DNA of 16,060 bases. Origin: JAVBLF01 sp031553675 (GTDB lineage Bacteria; Bacillota; Clostridia; Christensenellales; CALWSW01). The stretch is from the NCBI GenBank assembly GCA_031553675.1, contig JAVBLF010000053.1:1-16060 (forward strand), given 5' to 3'. This document shows, one piece after another, positions 1-6,321 of the stretch. The position numbers and the translations under genes are program-made. Below the pieces are notes generated by a model. The model was not told the DNA's origin and made no database searches. It saw nothing but the letters and a program-made list of their open reading frames with translations. The first letter of the stretch is position 1, and each line of letters begins with the position of its first letter.

Positions 1-10
1 CCCAAAAGCG

Positions 11-943
11 TCACTCCACGAAACCCGGCGTCGAGAGATAGCGCTCGCCGGAGTCGGGCAGGACGACGACGAGCGTTTTGCCCTCGAAGTCGGGGCGGGC
101 GGCGACGGTGCAGGCGGCTTGCAGCGCCGCGCCCGAACTGATCCCGACGAGAAGGCCGGTTTCGCGGGTGAACGCGCGCGCGTACGCAAAGGCGTCGGCA
201 TCGACGACCTGGACGATTTCGTCGACGACGGCGGGGTCGTAGATCGCCGGGACAAAGCCCGCGCCGATGCCCTGGATCTTGTGCGGGCTGGCCTGGCCGC
301 CCGAGAGGACGGGGGAGGCGGCGGGCTCGACGGCGACGACGTGCAGTGCTGGGTTTTGGGCTTTCAGGAAGCGGCCCGTGCCGGTGATCGTGCCGCCCGT
401 GCCGACGCTCGCGACAAAGCAATCGACGTCGCCGTCGGTATCCTCCCAGATCTCGGGGCCAGTCGTGTCGGTGTGGACTTGGGGGTTGGCGGGGTTTTCA
501 AATTGCCCGAGCATCCGCGCGCTCGGGTCGGCGGCCGTGATGCGTTGGGCTTCGGCGATCGCGGCGGACATGCCGCCCGCGCCGGGGGTGAGCACGACTG
601 TGGCGCCGAGGGCTTTGAGCAGGTTGCGGCGTTCGACGCTCATGGTGTCGGGCATGACGATCGTGATGCGGTAGCCCCGCGCCGTCGCGATCCAGGCCAA
701 GCCGATGCCAGTGTTGCCACTGGTGGCTTCGACGATGTGGCCGCCGGGTTGGAGGAGGCCACGCGCTTCCGCATCGACGATCATGCCGAGAGCGGCGCGG
801 TCCTTGACGCTGCCCATGGGGTTGAAGCTCTCGACTTTGGCGAGGACGCGCGCCTTGGCACCGTGGTGTTGGGCAAAGGCGCTCACGTCGACGAGCGGGG
901 TGTGGCCGATCAGTTCACACGCGGATTTGGCGATGCGTGTCAT
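11..943 (-). CDS. cysK: Cysteine synthase (O-acetylserine sulfhydrylase), PLP-dependent
   Basis: Makes L-cysteine from O-acetylserine and sulfide in the cytoplasm. The 310-residue length is normal for CysK/CysM. Visible motifs are the PLP-lysine segment NPMGSVKDR (Lys about 47), the phosphate/substrate loop TSGNTG (about 74-79), the PLP-phosphate-binding GTGGT loop, and the KIQGIGAGF segment typical of the CysK type. I chose the ATG at 943 because GGAAGG lies just upstream and the protein then begins MTRIAKSACELIGHTPLV, matching the family start; a reading that continues upstream to about 979 runs into a hairpin. It is the last gene of the series T-box, XRE-cupin, acyl-CoA synthetase, cysK, with a 102-bp gap before it containing a strong inverted repeat, so co-transcription is uncertain. 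No clear promoter of its own was seen. CysK versus CysM cannot be separated with certainty. Confidence 0.93.
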   Translation of the reverse strand: MTRIAKSACELIGHTPLVDVSAFAQHHGAKARVLAKVESFNPMGSVKDRAALGMIVDAEARGLLQPGGHIVEATSGNTGIGLAWIATARGYRITIVMPDTMSVERRNLLKALGATVVLTPGAGGMSAAIAEAQRITAADPSARMLGQFENPANPQVHTDTTGPEIWEDTDGDVDCFVASVGTGGTITGTGRFLKAQNPALHVVAVEPAASPVLSGGQASPHKIQGIGAGFVPAIYDPAVVDEIVQVVDADAFAYARAFTRETGLLVGISSGAALQAACTVAARPDFEGKTLVVVLPDSGERYLSTPGFVE

Positions 944-964
944 GTCCTGCCTTCCTTTCCGTGC

Positions 965-993
965 CGAAAACGTGCCCAACGGACACGTTTTCG
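965..993 (-). other. Strong inverted repeat upstream of cysK
   Basis: Two 13-base arms (965-977 and 981-993) pair around a 3-base loop, with a single G-T wobble. Each arm is built on CGAAAACGTG. It lies between the acyl-CoA synthetase stop and the cysK ribosome binding site. It has no clean U-tract on either strand outside the stem, so it may be a weak terminator, an RNA-processing or stability hairpin, or an operator for cysK. The structure is plain; its role is inference. Confidence 0.55.
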
Positions 994-1042
994 AATCTTC
1001 ACTTTGTTCACTTGGGTCGCTGCGTTTTCTCTGTTCTTCGGT

Positions 1043-2740
1043 TCACTGCACTTTTTCGCGGTCGCGCTCGCGGATCTCGACGCGGCGGATCTTGCCGCTG
1101 ATCGTCTTGGGGAGCACGTCGACGTACTCGATCAGGCGGGGGTACTTGTAGGGGGCGGTGACGGTCTTGACGTGCTGCTGAAGCTCCTTCGTCAGTTCGT
1201 CGCTGCCCGCATAGCCGGGGGAAAGTACGATCGTCGCCTTGACGAGGAAACCGCGCGTCGGGTCGGGCACGCCGGTGACGGCGGCTTCGAGCACGGCGGG
1301 GTGCTCGAGCAGGGCGCTCTCGACCTCGAAGGGACCGATGCGGTAGCCGGACGACTTGATCACGTCGTCGGTGCGGCCGACGTACCAGAGGTAGCCCGAT
1401 TCGTCCTTGTAAGCGGTGTCGCCGGTGTGGTAGAGGCCGTCATGCCAAACCTTGCGGGTCAGCTCGTCGTCGCGGTAATAGCCCGAGAAGAGGCCGAAAG
1501 GCTTGCCACCGCCCGCTTCGTCGGTGCGGATGCAGATCTCGCCCGTGACGCCCGCGCCGACCTCCTCTTCGTTTTCATCGACGACGACGACCCGATAGCC
1601 CGGCGAAGGAAGACCCATCGCGCCGACCCTCGTCTTCATGTAGGGGTGGCAGGTCACGCAGACGACGGTCGTCTCTGTCTGCCCAAAGCCTTCGAAGATC
1701 TCCAGGCCGGTGTGTTCTTTCCACTTGTGGAATACTTCGGGATTGAGGGCCTCGCCCGCTGTGCAGGCGTGTTTGAGCGCCGAAAGGTCGTAGTTCTCGA
1801 TGCCGGCTTTGATCAGATAGCGGAACATGGTCGGCGGCGCGCAAAAGGTCGTGACCTTGTGGCGCTGCATCTTCTCGAGGATGTCGGCGGCGTCGAACTT
1901 GTCGAAGTCGTAGGTAAAGACGGCTGTCTCGCCCAGCCACTGCCCGTAGAGTTTGCCCCAAACGGCCTTGCCCCAACCCGTGTCGGCGATCGTAAAGTGC
2001 AGGCCGTCCGCCATGACGCGATGCCAATAGACGCCTGTCATGATATGCCCGAGCGGGTAGGTGTAGTCGTGCCAAACCATTTTGGGATAGCCCGTCGTGC
2101 CCGACGTGAAGTAGAGCAGCATCATGTCGCTGTTCTTCGTGGCATCGTCGCCGGTGGGACGCATCCAGCTTTCGCTGGCTTCCTCGAGGCAAGCGTCGAA
2201 GTCCAACCAGTCGCCGCCGGCTTTCTGGCCGCCCGTAACGGCCTTGAGGCGGAGGGTCGCACACTCGGGCGCGGCTTCGTCGACGATCTCTTTGACCTGG
2301 TGATCGCCCGTGCAGACAATCGCGCTGACGCTGGCGGCGTTGCAGCGGTAGACGAAGTCCTTGGTCGTGAGCAGGTGGGTGGCGGGGATGGCGACAGCGC
2401 CGATCTTGTGCAGGGCCGTCATGCAGAACCAGAACTGGTGGTGGCGCTTCAGCACGAGAAGCACCATGTCGCCCTTTCGGATGCCCTGGCTCCAGAAGAA
2501 ATTGGCGGCTTTGTCGCTGTAGGTTTTCATGTCGCCGAAGGTAAAGCGGCGCTCCTGCCCTTCGCGGCCCACCCAGAGCATGGCGAGCTTGTCGGGTTTC
2601 GATGCGCCGAGGGCATCGACGACGTCGTAGCCAAAATTAAACGTGTCCGGTACGACGACTTTGTAATGGTCGCGAAAGTCTTTGAGGTCGGAGAATTCTG
2701 CGCGGCTGACGTATTGTTCAAACAGGCGTTTGTCTGGCAT
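1043..2740 (-). CDS. Acyl-CoA synthetase, AMP-forming, medium/branched-chain (MACS-like) type
   Basis: An ATP-dependent acid:CoA ligase of the ANL superfamily that activates a carboxylic acid via an acyl-adenylate. In the 565-residue protein, the P-loop TSGTTGYPK is at about 212-220, EGFGQTET at about 350-357, TGD at about 439-441, the hinge GRTDDVIKSSGYRIGP at about 455-470, and the C-terminal catalytic lysine in KTISGKIRR near 550. The layout resembles medium-chain acyl-CoA synthetases (ACSM/MACS) more than Acs. The ATG at 2740 sits 8 nt after AGGAG; the in-frame GTG at 2749 lies on top of that site and was rejected. It follows the XRE-cupin gene by 25 bp, so the two form an operon behind the isoleucine T-box. 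I infer that the substrate is a short branched acid such as 2-methylbutyrate; the sequence alone does not prove the substrate. Confidence 0.9.
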   Translation of the reverse strand: MPDKRLFEQYVSRAEFSDLKDFRDHYKVVVPDTFNFGYDVVDALGASKPDKLAMLWVGREGQERRFTFGDMKTYSDKAANFFWSQGIRKGDMVLLVLKRHHQFWFCMTALHKIGAVAIPATHLLTTKDFVYRCNAASVSAIVCTGDHQVKEIVDEAAPECATLRLKAVTGGQKAGGDWLDFDACLEEASESWMRPTGDDATKNSDMMLLYFTSGTTGYPKMVWHDYTYPLGHIMTGVYWHRVMADGLHFTIADTGWGKAVWGKLYGQWLGETAVFTYDFDKFDAADILEKMQRHKVTTFCAPPTMFRYLIKAGIENYDLSALKHACTAGEALNPEVFHKWKEHTGLEIFEGFGQTETTVVCVTCHPYMKTRVGAMGLPSPGYRVVVVDENEEEVGAGVTGEICIRTDEAGGGKPFGLFSGYYRDDELTRKVWHDGLYHTGDTAYKDESGYLWYVGRTDDVIKSSGYRIGPFEVESALLEHPAVLEAAVTGVPDPTRGFLVKATIVLSPGYAGSDELTKELQQHVKTVTAPYKYPRLIEYVDVLPKTISGKIRRVEIRERDREKVQ

Positions 2741-2765
2741 GGTATTCACTCCTCGTGCGTTCTTT

Positions 2766-3320
2766 CTATTTCATGACGACGGCGATGAAACGGGCGCGTT
2801 TGCCGTTCAGCGCTTTCATGGCGTGTGCGACGCCCGAGTCGAAGTAGATCGAGTCGCCCTCTTCGAGTTCATATACCATGTCGTTGAGGTAAAACTGCAT
2901 GCTGCCTTCGACCATGTAGTTAAATTCTTGGCCTTCGTGGGCGTGAAGCACGGGGACTTCGACATCGTCCGGCTCGACAGCCACCATGAAGGGTTCGGCC
3001 TTTTTCTTGCGGAAGGTGTAAGCCAAATGCTTGTAGCTGTAGGCTTTGCGCCGCTCGATCGCGTAGCCCTGGCCCTTTCGGACGACGCAGGCGACGCTCA
3101 GTTTGGGCGATTCGCCGCTCATGATGTCCAATACGTCGACGCCCAGGATGTTCGCGACGTTGTAGAGGAAGCTGAAGGAAAAGTCCTTTTGTCCGGCCTC
3201 GTAGAGCTTCAGCTCCTCGATCGTCATGTCGCAGGCCTCGGCGAGCTGTTCGAGGCTGTAATCCATAATTTCGCGCAGCGCCGATATGCGCAGACCGATT
3301 TCTCTCAGTTGTTCTGTCAT
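2766..3320 (-). CDS. XRE-family transcriptional regulator with C-terminal cupin domain
   Basis: A 184-residue DNA-binding regulator. An N-terminal XRE helix-turn-helix covers about residues 5-68, including the SLEQLAEACDMTIEELKLYE core. A small cupin barrel covers about 95-184. Cupin motif 1 is intact (His126, His128, Glu132, Gly139). Motif 2 reads GDSIYFDSGVAH, with the usual proline replaced, and ends in His166, so metal or small-ligand binding is plausible. Start: ATG at 3320 preceded by AGGAGG. It is the first gene after the T-box leader and lies 25 bp before the acyl-CoA synthetase. HTH-cupin regulators beside an AMP-binding ligase are a recurrent arrangement in anaerobes. The likely role is sensing a metabolite of that ligase or autoregulating the operon, which is inference. 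The ligand is unknown. Confidence 0.9.
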   Translation of the reverse strand: MTEQLREIGLRISALREIMDYSLEQLAEACDMTIEELKLYEAGQKDFSFSFLYNVANILGVDVLDIMSGESPKLSVACVVRKGQGYAIERRKAYSYKHLAYTFRKKKAEPFMVAVEPDDVEVPVLHAHEGQEFNYMVEGSMQFYLNDMVYELEEGDSIYFDSGVAHAMKALNGKRARFIAVVMK

Positions 3321-3374
3321 TTGGGAAGTCCTCCTGTCGTCAATCTGTGCGGGATGATGCGGGCAGCAGATGCG

Positions 3375-3410
3375 AAAAAAAACGCCGCGTCCACCAAAGG
3401 GACGCGACGT
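3375..3410 (-). terminator. T-box attenuator terminator
   Basis: On the minus strand, arms CGTCGCGTCC (3400-3409) and GGACGCGGCG (3383-3392) form a 10-bp stem with one wobble, closed by a short loop, and run into eight uridines (3375-3382). The 5' arm is shared with the antiterminator, as expected for T-box attenuation. The XRE-cupin start codon is 54 nt further on. Confidence 0.92.
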
Positions 3411-3650
3411 TGTCGCGCGTTACCACCCAATTTGTCTGCGCAAATGCGCAAACCGCTCATGAGGCTCCAACAAGCCTTCGCCGCTAACGGGGCTATCCGT
3501 GTGTTCTTAGTGGCCCATGGCGTTCAGAACGCATGCTCAAGAGGGATTTGCGCCGGATGCCGCCACTGGTTCGCACCGTCCACCAGCTCTCTGAAAACGG
3601 ATCATTCCGCCGCCGTCTCTGTCGTCGCATTTTTGCAAGCGTATGAAATT
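3375..3650 (-). promoter_or_regulatory. T-box riboswitch leader, isoleucine (ATC) specifier
   Basis: A complete T-box architecture reads on the minus strand. The Stem I distal part carries AGAGAGC and GGTGCGAACCAG, the usual AG-bulge and distal-loop signature. The specifier loop is followed by CCTC then TTGAGC; aligned with the glyQS leader as I remember it, the codon four bases before TTGAGC is ATC (3545-3547), isoleucine. The T-box TGGGTGGTAACGCG is at 3416-3429. The antiterminator forms from GGG, a 7-nt bulge TGGTAAC, and GCGCGAC pairing with GTCGCGT then CCC. The bulge UGGU would pair with discriminator A73, as in tRNA-Ile, and would not fit the U73 of tRNA-Cys. Uncharged tRNA-Ile is predicted to stabilise the antiterminator and switch on the XRE-cupin and acyl-CoA synthetase genes. 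Start is taken about 7 nt past the -10 box. Confidence 0.93.
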
Positions 3651-3656
3651 GCATTC

Positions 3657-3685
3657 ATTGTAACCGGATCTTTCGGCTTTGTCAA
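3657..3685 (-). promoter_or_regulatory. Sigma-A type promoter of the T-box operon
   Basis: A consensus -35 TTGACA (3680-3685), a 17-bp spacer and -10 TACAAT (3657-3662). Transcription should begin near 3650, just before the T-box Stem I. The stop codon (TGA) of the upstream SPOR gene is embedded in the -35 hexamer. Confidence 0.9.
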
Positions 3686-4692
3686 GCGCTCGCGCCCGTA
3701 ATTTCGTTCATCAATTCGGCGTAGGCACAGGTTTGGCGGACGAGGGCAAATTTCATCTCGGTCGAAAACGCGATGGCGCTGCCGTCCATGGAGGCGACTT
3801 TTTCGAGTTCGTCGGCGCTTTTTTTGAGTTCCCCTTGCAGTGCCGTGCCGACTTCGCCCGTGCCGTTGAGGGCCTCGACGGGTTTGCGCGCGTCCTCGGC
3901 CAGGCTTTTGAGTTCGGTGCGCGCCTCGGCCTGGCTGATCTGCTTGCGGTCGAGATCAGTGCAGAGCGTATAGAGTTCGTCGCGCGCCGTCTGGAGGGCC
4001 TGGAACGCCGACTTGACCGACGCGAGCCCCTCGGCGCTCGCCGTGACGCGGAAGGCCGCGCCGGGCGCCTGGATGACGTAGACGCTCGCCTCGATGCCCT
4101 CGCTGTCCAGGAGCTGCTTGCGGACGGTTTGGGCGTCGGCCTCGTTCTGGTAGATCGACGCAAAGACGCGATAGAGATCTTTGTGATAGATGTAGCCGGC
4201 CGCGCCGCGCGTGCGGAGCTTGTCGGCCTCGGATTTGGCATTCTCCTCGTTCGAAAAAGCCCCCATTTGCAGCGCATAGCTCGTGAAGGCGTCGAGCTTG
4301 ACCTCCTCGCTGCTCTCGCCGGACGAAGCGGACGGCGCCGAGACAGGCGTCTCCCCGTCGGCCGACGCGGGCGCGCTCGGTTCGCCGCCGGGAAGCAGGG
4401 ACAAGCTGTTTCCGTCGCTCGCCACGGCTTCGTCGGGCGCGGGATCCGTGCCATCGCCGGCGCTGCCCAGCACGCTGCCTTCGACGGAAGCCGTCGGCAC
4501 CTTGCTCAAAAGCTGGTCCTCCGGCTTGCTCCTCTCGCTCAGGCTGCGGAATATCGGCGCGATGACCTTTTCGGCGATGTAGTTGCCCGCCGTCGTCGCC
4601 AACGCGATGTAAATGCACACCCCCAGGATGATCAGCACCAAAAACGCCCGCGCGGCTTCGGGGCGCACACGCCGCCTTCCTCTCTTGTTCAT
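3682..4692 (-). CDS. Membrane-anchored SPOR-domain protein
   Basis: A 336-residue protein with a basic N-terminus (MNKRGRRRVR), one transmembrane segment at about 15-35, and a long linker rich in Ser, Pro, Glu, Gly and Ala (about 55-135). A SPOR domain follows at about 138-208 (begins SYALQMGAFSNEENA), then a helical, charged C-terminal region of about 125 residues. SPOR domains bind denuded glycan strands of peptidoglycan, usually at division septa or during spore engulfment, so a cell-wall or sporulation role with most of the protein outside the membrane is likely. The helical tail after SPOR is not a domain I recognise. Start: ATG at 4692 with AAGGAGG 9 nt upstream; the earlier ATG at 4716 precedes that site and was rejected. 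It follows rfbC with an inverted repeat between them. No convincing promoter was seen upstream. Confidence 0.83.
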   Translation of the reverse strand: MNKRGRRRVRPEAARAFLVLIILGVCIYIALATTAGNYIAEKVIAPIFRSLSERSKPEDQLLSKVPTASVEGSVLGSAGDGTDPAPDEAVASDGNSLSLLPGGEPSAPASADGETPVSAPSASSGESSEEVKLDAFTSYALQMGAFSNEENAKSEADKLRTRGAAGYIYHKDLYRVFASIYQNEADAQTVRKQLLDSEGIEASVYVIQAPGAAFRVTASAEGLASVKSAFQALQTARDELYTLCTDLDRKQISQAEARTELKSLAEDARKPVEALNGTGEVGTALQGELKKSADELEKVASMDGSAIAFSTEMKFALVRQTCAYAELMNEITGASA

Positions 4693-4778
4693 CGTTCGTC
4701 TCCTCCTTGCACGCATCCGCCGTGTTCTATCACATCTTATTCACAGACATGGGACAAGAGAACCAGCAGATCGATCGA

Positions 4779-4819
4779 GAGCCCATTTCGCATCTCCGCG
4801 CGCGATGCGAAACGGGCTC
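4779..4819 (-). other. Long inverted repeat between rfbC and the SPOR gene
   Basis: Sixteen-base arms (4779-4794 and 4804-4819) pair around a 9-base GC-rich loop with one wobble. Each arm contains the core GAGCCC...TTTCGCATC. It begins 9 bp after the rfbC stop. No U-tract follows on either strand, so it could be an mRNA 3'-end or processing structure that separates rfbC from the SPOR gene rather than a canonical intrinsic terminator. Confidence 0.55.
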
Positions 4820-4828
4820 CGCAAGGCA

Positions 4829-5407
4829 TCAAGTGAAGATGAGCTGCCCCTCGTAGGCATCCTCCTCGACAGCCACCTTGAAATTGGGGAGAAAGAGGTC
4901 TTTGTCCGACAGCATGGCCGGACGTTCGGGCCAGCGGATGGCCAGTTCGGGGTCGTCGAAACGAATGCCCGCCTCAGCCGCGGCGTTGTAGGGTTCGCTG
5001 ACGTGATAGAGCAGTTCGGCCTCATCGCTCATGGTCAGAAAACCGTGGGCGCAGCCCTTGGGAATGTAAAGCTGGCGTTTGTTCTGGTCGGAGAGCATGG
5101 CGCCCACCCAGCGCCCGAACGCGATCGAATCGCGCCGCATATCGACCGCGACGTCGAAGACCCGCCCACGCACGACCCGCACCAGTTTATCCTGCTCGAA
5201 GGGCGGGCGCTGGAAGTGCAGCCCCCGCAGCACGCCGCGCTTGGAGAGCGACTGGTTAACCTGCACGAAGGCACACTCGATCCCCACGGCAGAAAACGAT
5301 TCGGACGACCAGGCTTCGAAAAAGTGGCCTCGGTTGTCATGGTGAACCTGCGGTTCGACGAGGATGACGCCTGGAATCTGCGTCGATGTAAATCGGAACT
5401 TAGACAT
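4829..5407 (-). CDS. rfbC: dTDP-4-dehydrorhamnose 3,5-epimerase
   Basis: RmlC cupin epimerase, third enzyme of dTDP-L-rhamnose synthesis, cytoplasmic; 192 residues, close to the usual 180-190. Visible are VHHDNRGHFFE at about 21-31, the catalytic-base segment RGLHFQ (His64), YIPKGCAHGF at about 114-123, the catalytic tyrosine region LLYHVSEPY (Tyr134) and the SDKD segment near 170 that normally supplies the Asp of the His-Asp pair. The ATG at 5407 has AGGAGG upstream. The rfbA stop overlaps this start (ATGTCTAA), so translation is probably coupled. The companions RfbB (4,6-dehydratase) and RfbD (reductase) are not in this window and must lie elsewhere if dTDP-rhamnose is made. A related 3- or 5-epimerase for another dTDP-sugar is possible. 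Confidence 0.92.
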   Translation of the reverse strand: MSKFRFTSTQIPGVILVEPQVHHDNRGHFFEAWSSESFSAVGIECAFVQVNQSLSKRGVLRGLHFQRPPFEQDKLVRVVRGRVFDVAVDMRRDSIAFGRWVGAMLSDQNKRQLYIPKGCAHGFLTMSDEAELLYHVSEPYNAAAEAGIRFDDPELAIRWPERPAMLSDKDLFLPNFKVAVEEDAYEGQLIFT

Positions 5408-6287
5408 CGCTTGCCTCCTCGCTCAGCGCCAACAGGCGCCGTCCGTAGTCGCTCGAAGCGCATTCGCCCGCGATCGCCGCCAGCCTGGCCGCGCTGATCC
5501 AGCCCTGACGCGCGGCGACCTGCTCGATGCAGCCGAGGTGTTGGCCGCTCTTGGCCCGATCGGCGACGAGGTTGATCGCCGCGAGTAGACCCGACACCGT
5601 GCCCGTGTCGAGCCATCGCGTCGATTCGGGCAGCGCGATCGCCGACAACTCGCCCGTCTCGAGGTAAGTGCGGTTCAGATCGGTGATTTCCAGCTCCCCC
5701 CGCGCCGAAGGCCGAAGCTGTTCGACGCGCTCAGAGACGCCGGGCGGATAAAAATAGAGCCCGGGCACGGCGCATTGACTGCGCGGCTGCGCGGGTTTTT
5801 CTTCGAGGCTCAGGACGCGCCCGTCGTCCGCGATCTCGACGACGCCGAATTCCTGTGGGTGTTCGACCGGCACGGCATAGACGATCGCGCCCTTCCCTTG
5901 CCTTCCTTGCGCCAGGCTGGCTGCAAACGCCCCGCCATCGTCGATCGCCGGAAGAAAGAGGTTGTCGCCCAGGATGAGCGCGACGCGTTCGTCCTTCGCA
6001 AAGCCACGCCCGATGCGCAGCGCGTCCGCAATGCCCACGGCGAAAGGCTGCGCGGCGTATCGAATTTCCATGCCCAAAGCGCTGCCGTCGCCCAGCAGCG
6101 TCGCAAAGGCGGGCAAATCGTTCGGGTTGCTGATGACGAGCACTTCGCGGATGCCTGCCTCCATCAGCGTCGCCAGCGGGTAATAGAACATCGGCTTGTC
6201 ATAGATCGGAAGTAGCTGCTTCGACACGGCCAGCGTTACCGGATACAGGCGCGTACCGTGCCCGCCAGCCAATAGGATTCCCTTCAC
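5400..6287 (-). CDS. rfbA: Glucose-1-phosphate thymidylyltransferase
   Basis: RmlA: converts dTTP and glucose-1-phosphate to dTDP-glucose, the entry step to dTDP-rhamnose and related sugars. At 295 residues it has full family length. It begins KGILLAGGHGTRLYPVT (nucleotide-binding signature), followed by SKQLLPIYDKPM, the LGDG segment, LILGDNLF (metal-binding Asp), an EKP motif, and RWLDTGT. The C-terminus ends in a DYGRRLL helix typical of RmlA. I take the GTG at 6287 because the family starts exactly there and GAGGTG lies about 8 nt upstream; a longer reading to 6377 would overlap the preceding glycosyltransferase and adds nothing family-like. It follows the family 4 glycosyltransferase by 34 bp and overlaps rfbC by 8 bp, so the three form one unit. 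Confidence 0.94.
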   Translation of the reverse strand: MKGILLAGGHGTRLYPVTLAVSKQLLPIYDKPMFYYPLATLMEAGIREVLVISNPNDLPAFATLLGDGSALGMEIRYAAQPFAVGIADALRIGRGFAKDERVALILGDNLFLPAIDDGGAFAASLAQGRQGKGAIVYAVPVEHPQEFGVVEIADDGRVLSLEEKPAQPRSQCAVPGLYFYPPGVSERVEQLRPSARGELEITDLNRTYLETGELSAIALPESTRWLDTGTVSGLLAAINLVADRAKSGQHLGCIEQVAARQGWISAARLAAIAGECASSDYGRRLLALSEEASDV

Positions 6288-6321
6288 ATTCCAACACCTC
6301 GCCCTTTTTCCGAGCGTCGGT

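Noticed and set aside
119..2776. An 885-codon open frame on the plus strand
   Set aside because: It lies antisense to cysK and the acyl-CoA synthetase, resembles no protein family, and is the usual by-product of GC-rich codon use on the other strand.
3375..3650. A cysteine-specific T-box, suggested by cysK downstream
   Set aside because: The codon at the specifier position relative to TTGAGC is ATC rather than TGC, and the UGGU bulge does not fit the U73 of tRNA-Cys.
3679..4836. A long plus-strand open frame antisense to the SPOR gene, and similar frames at 4613-5497, 6862-8328, 11457-12311, 12312-13268 and 13228-14538
   Set aside because: All overlap well-supported minus-strand genes, lack family motifs and cross intergenic hairpins or stop-start junctions.
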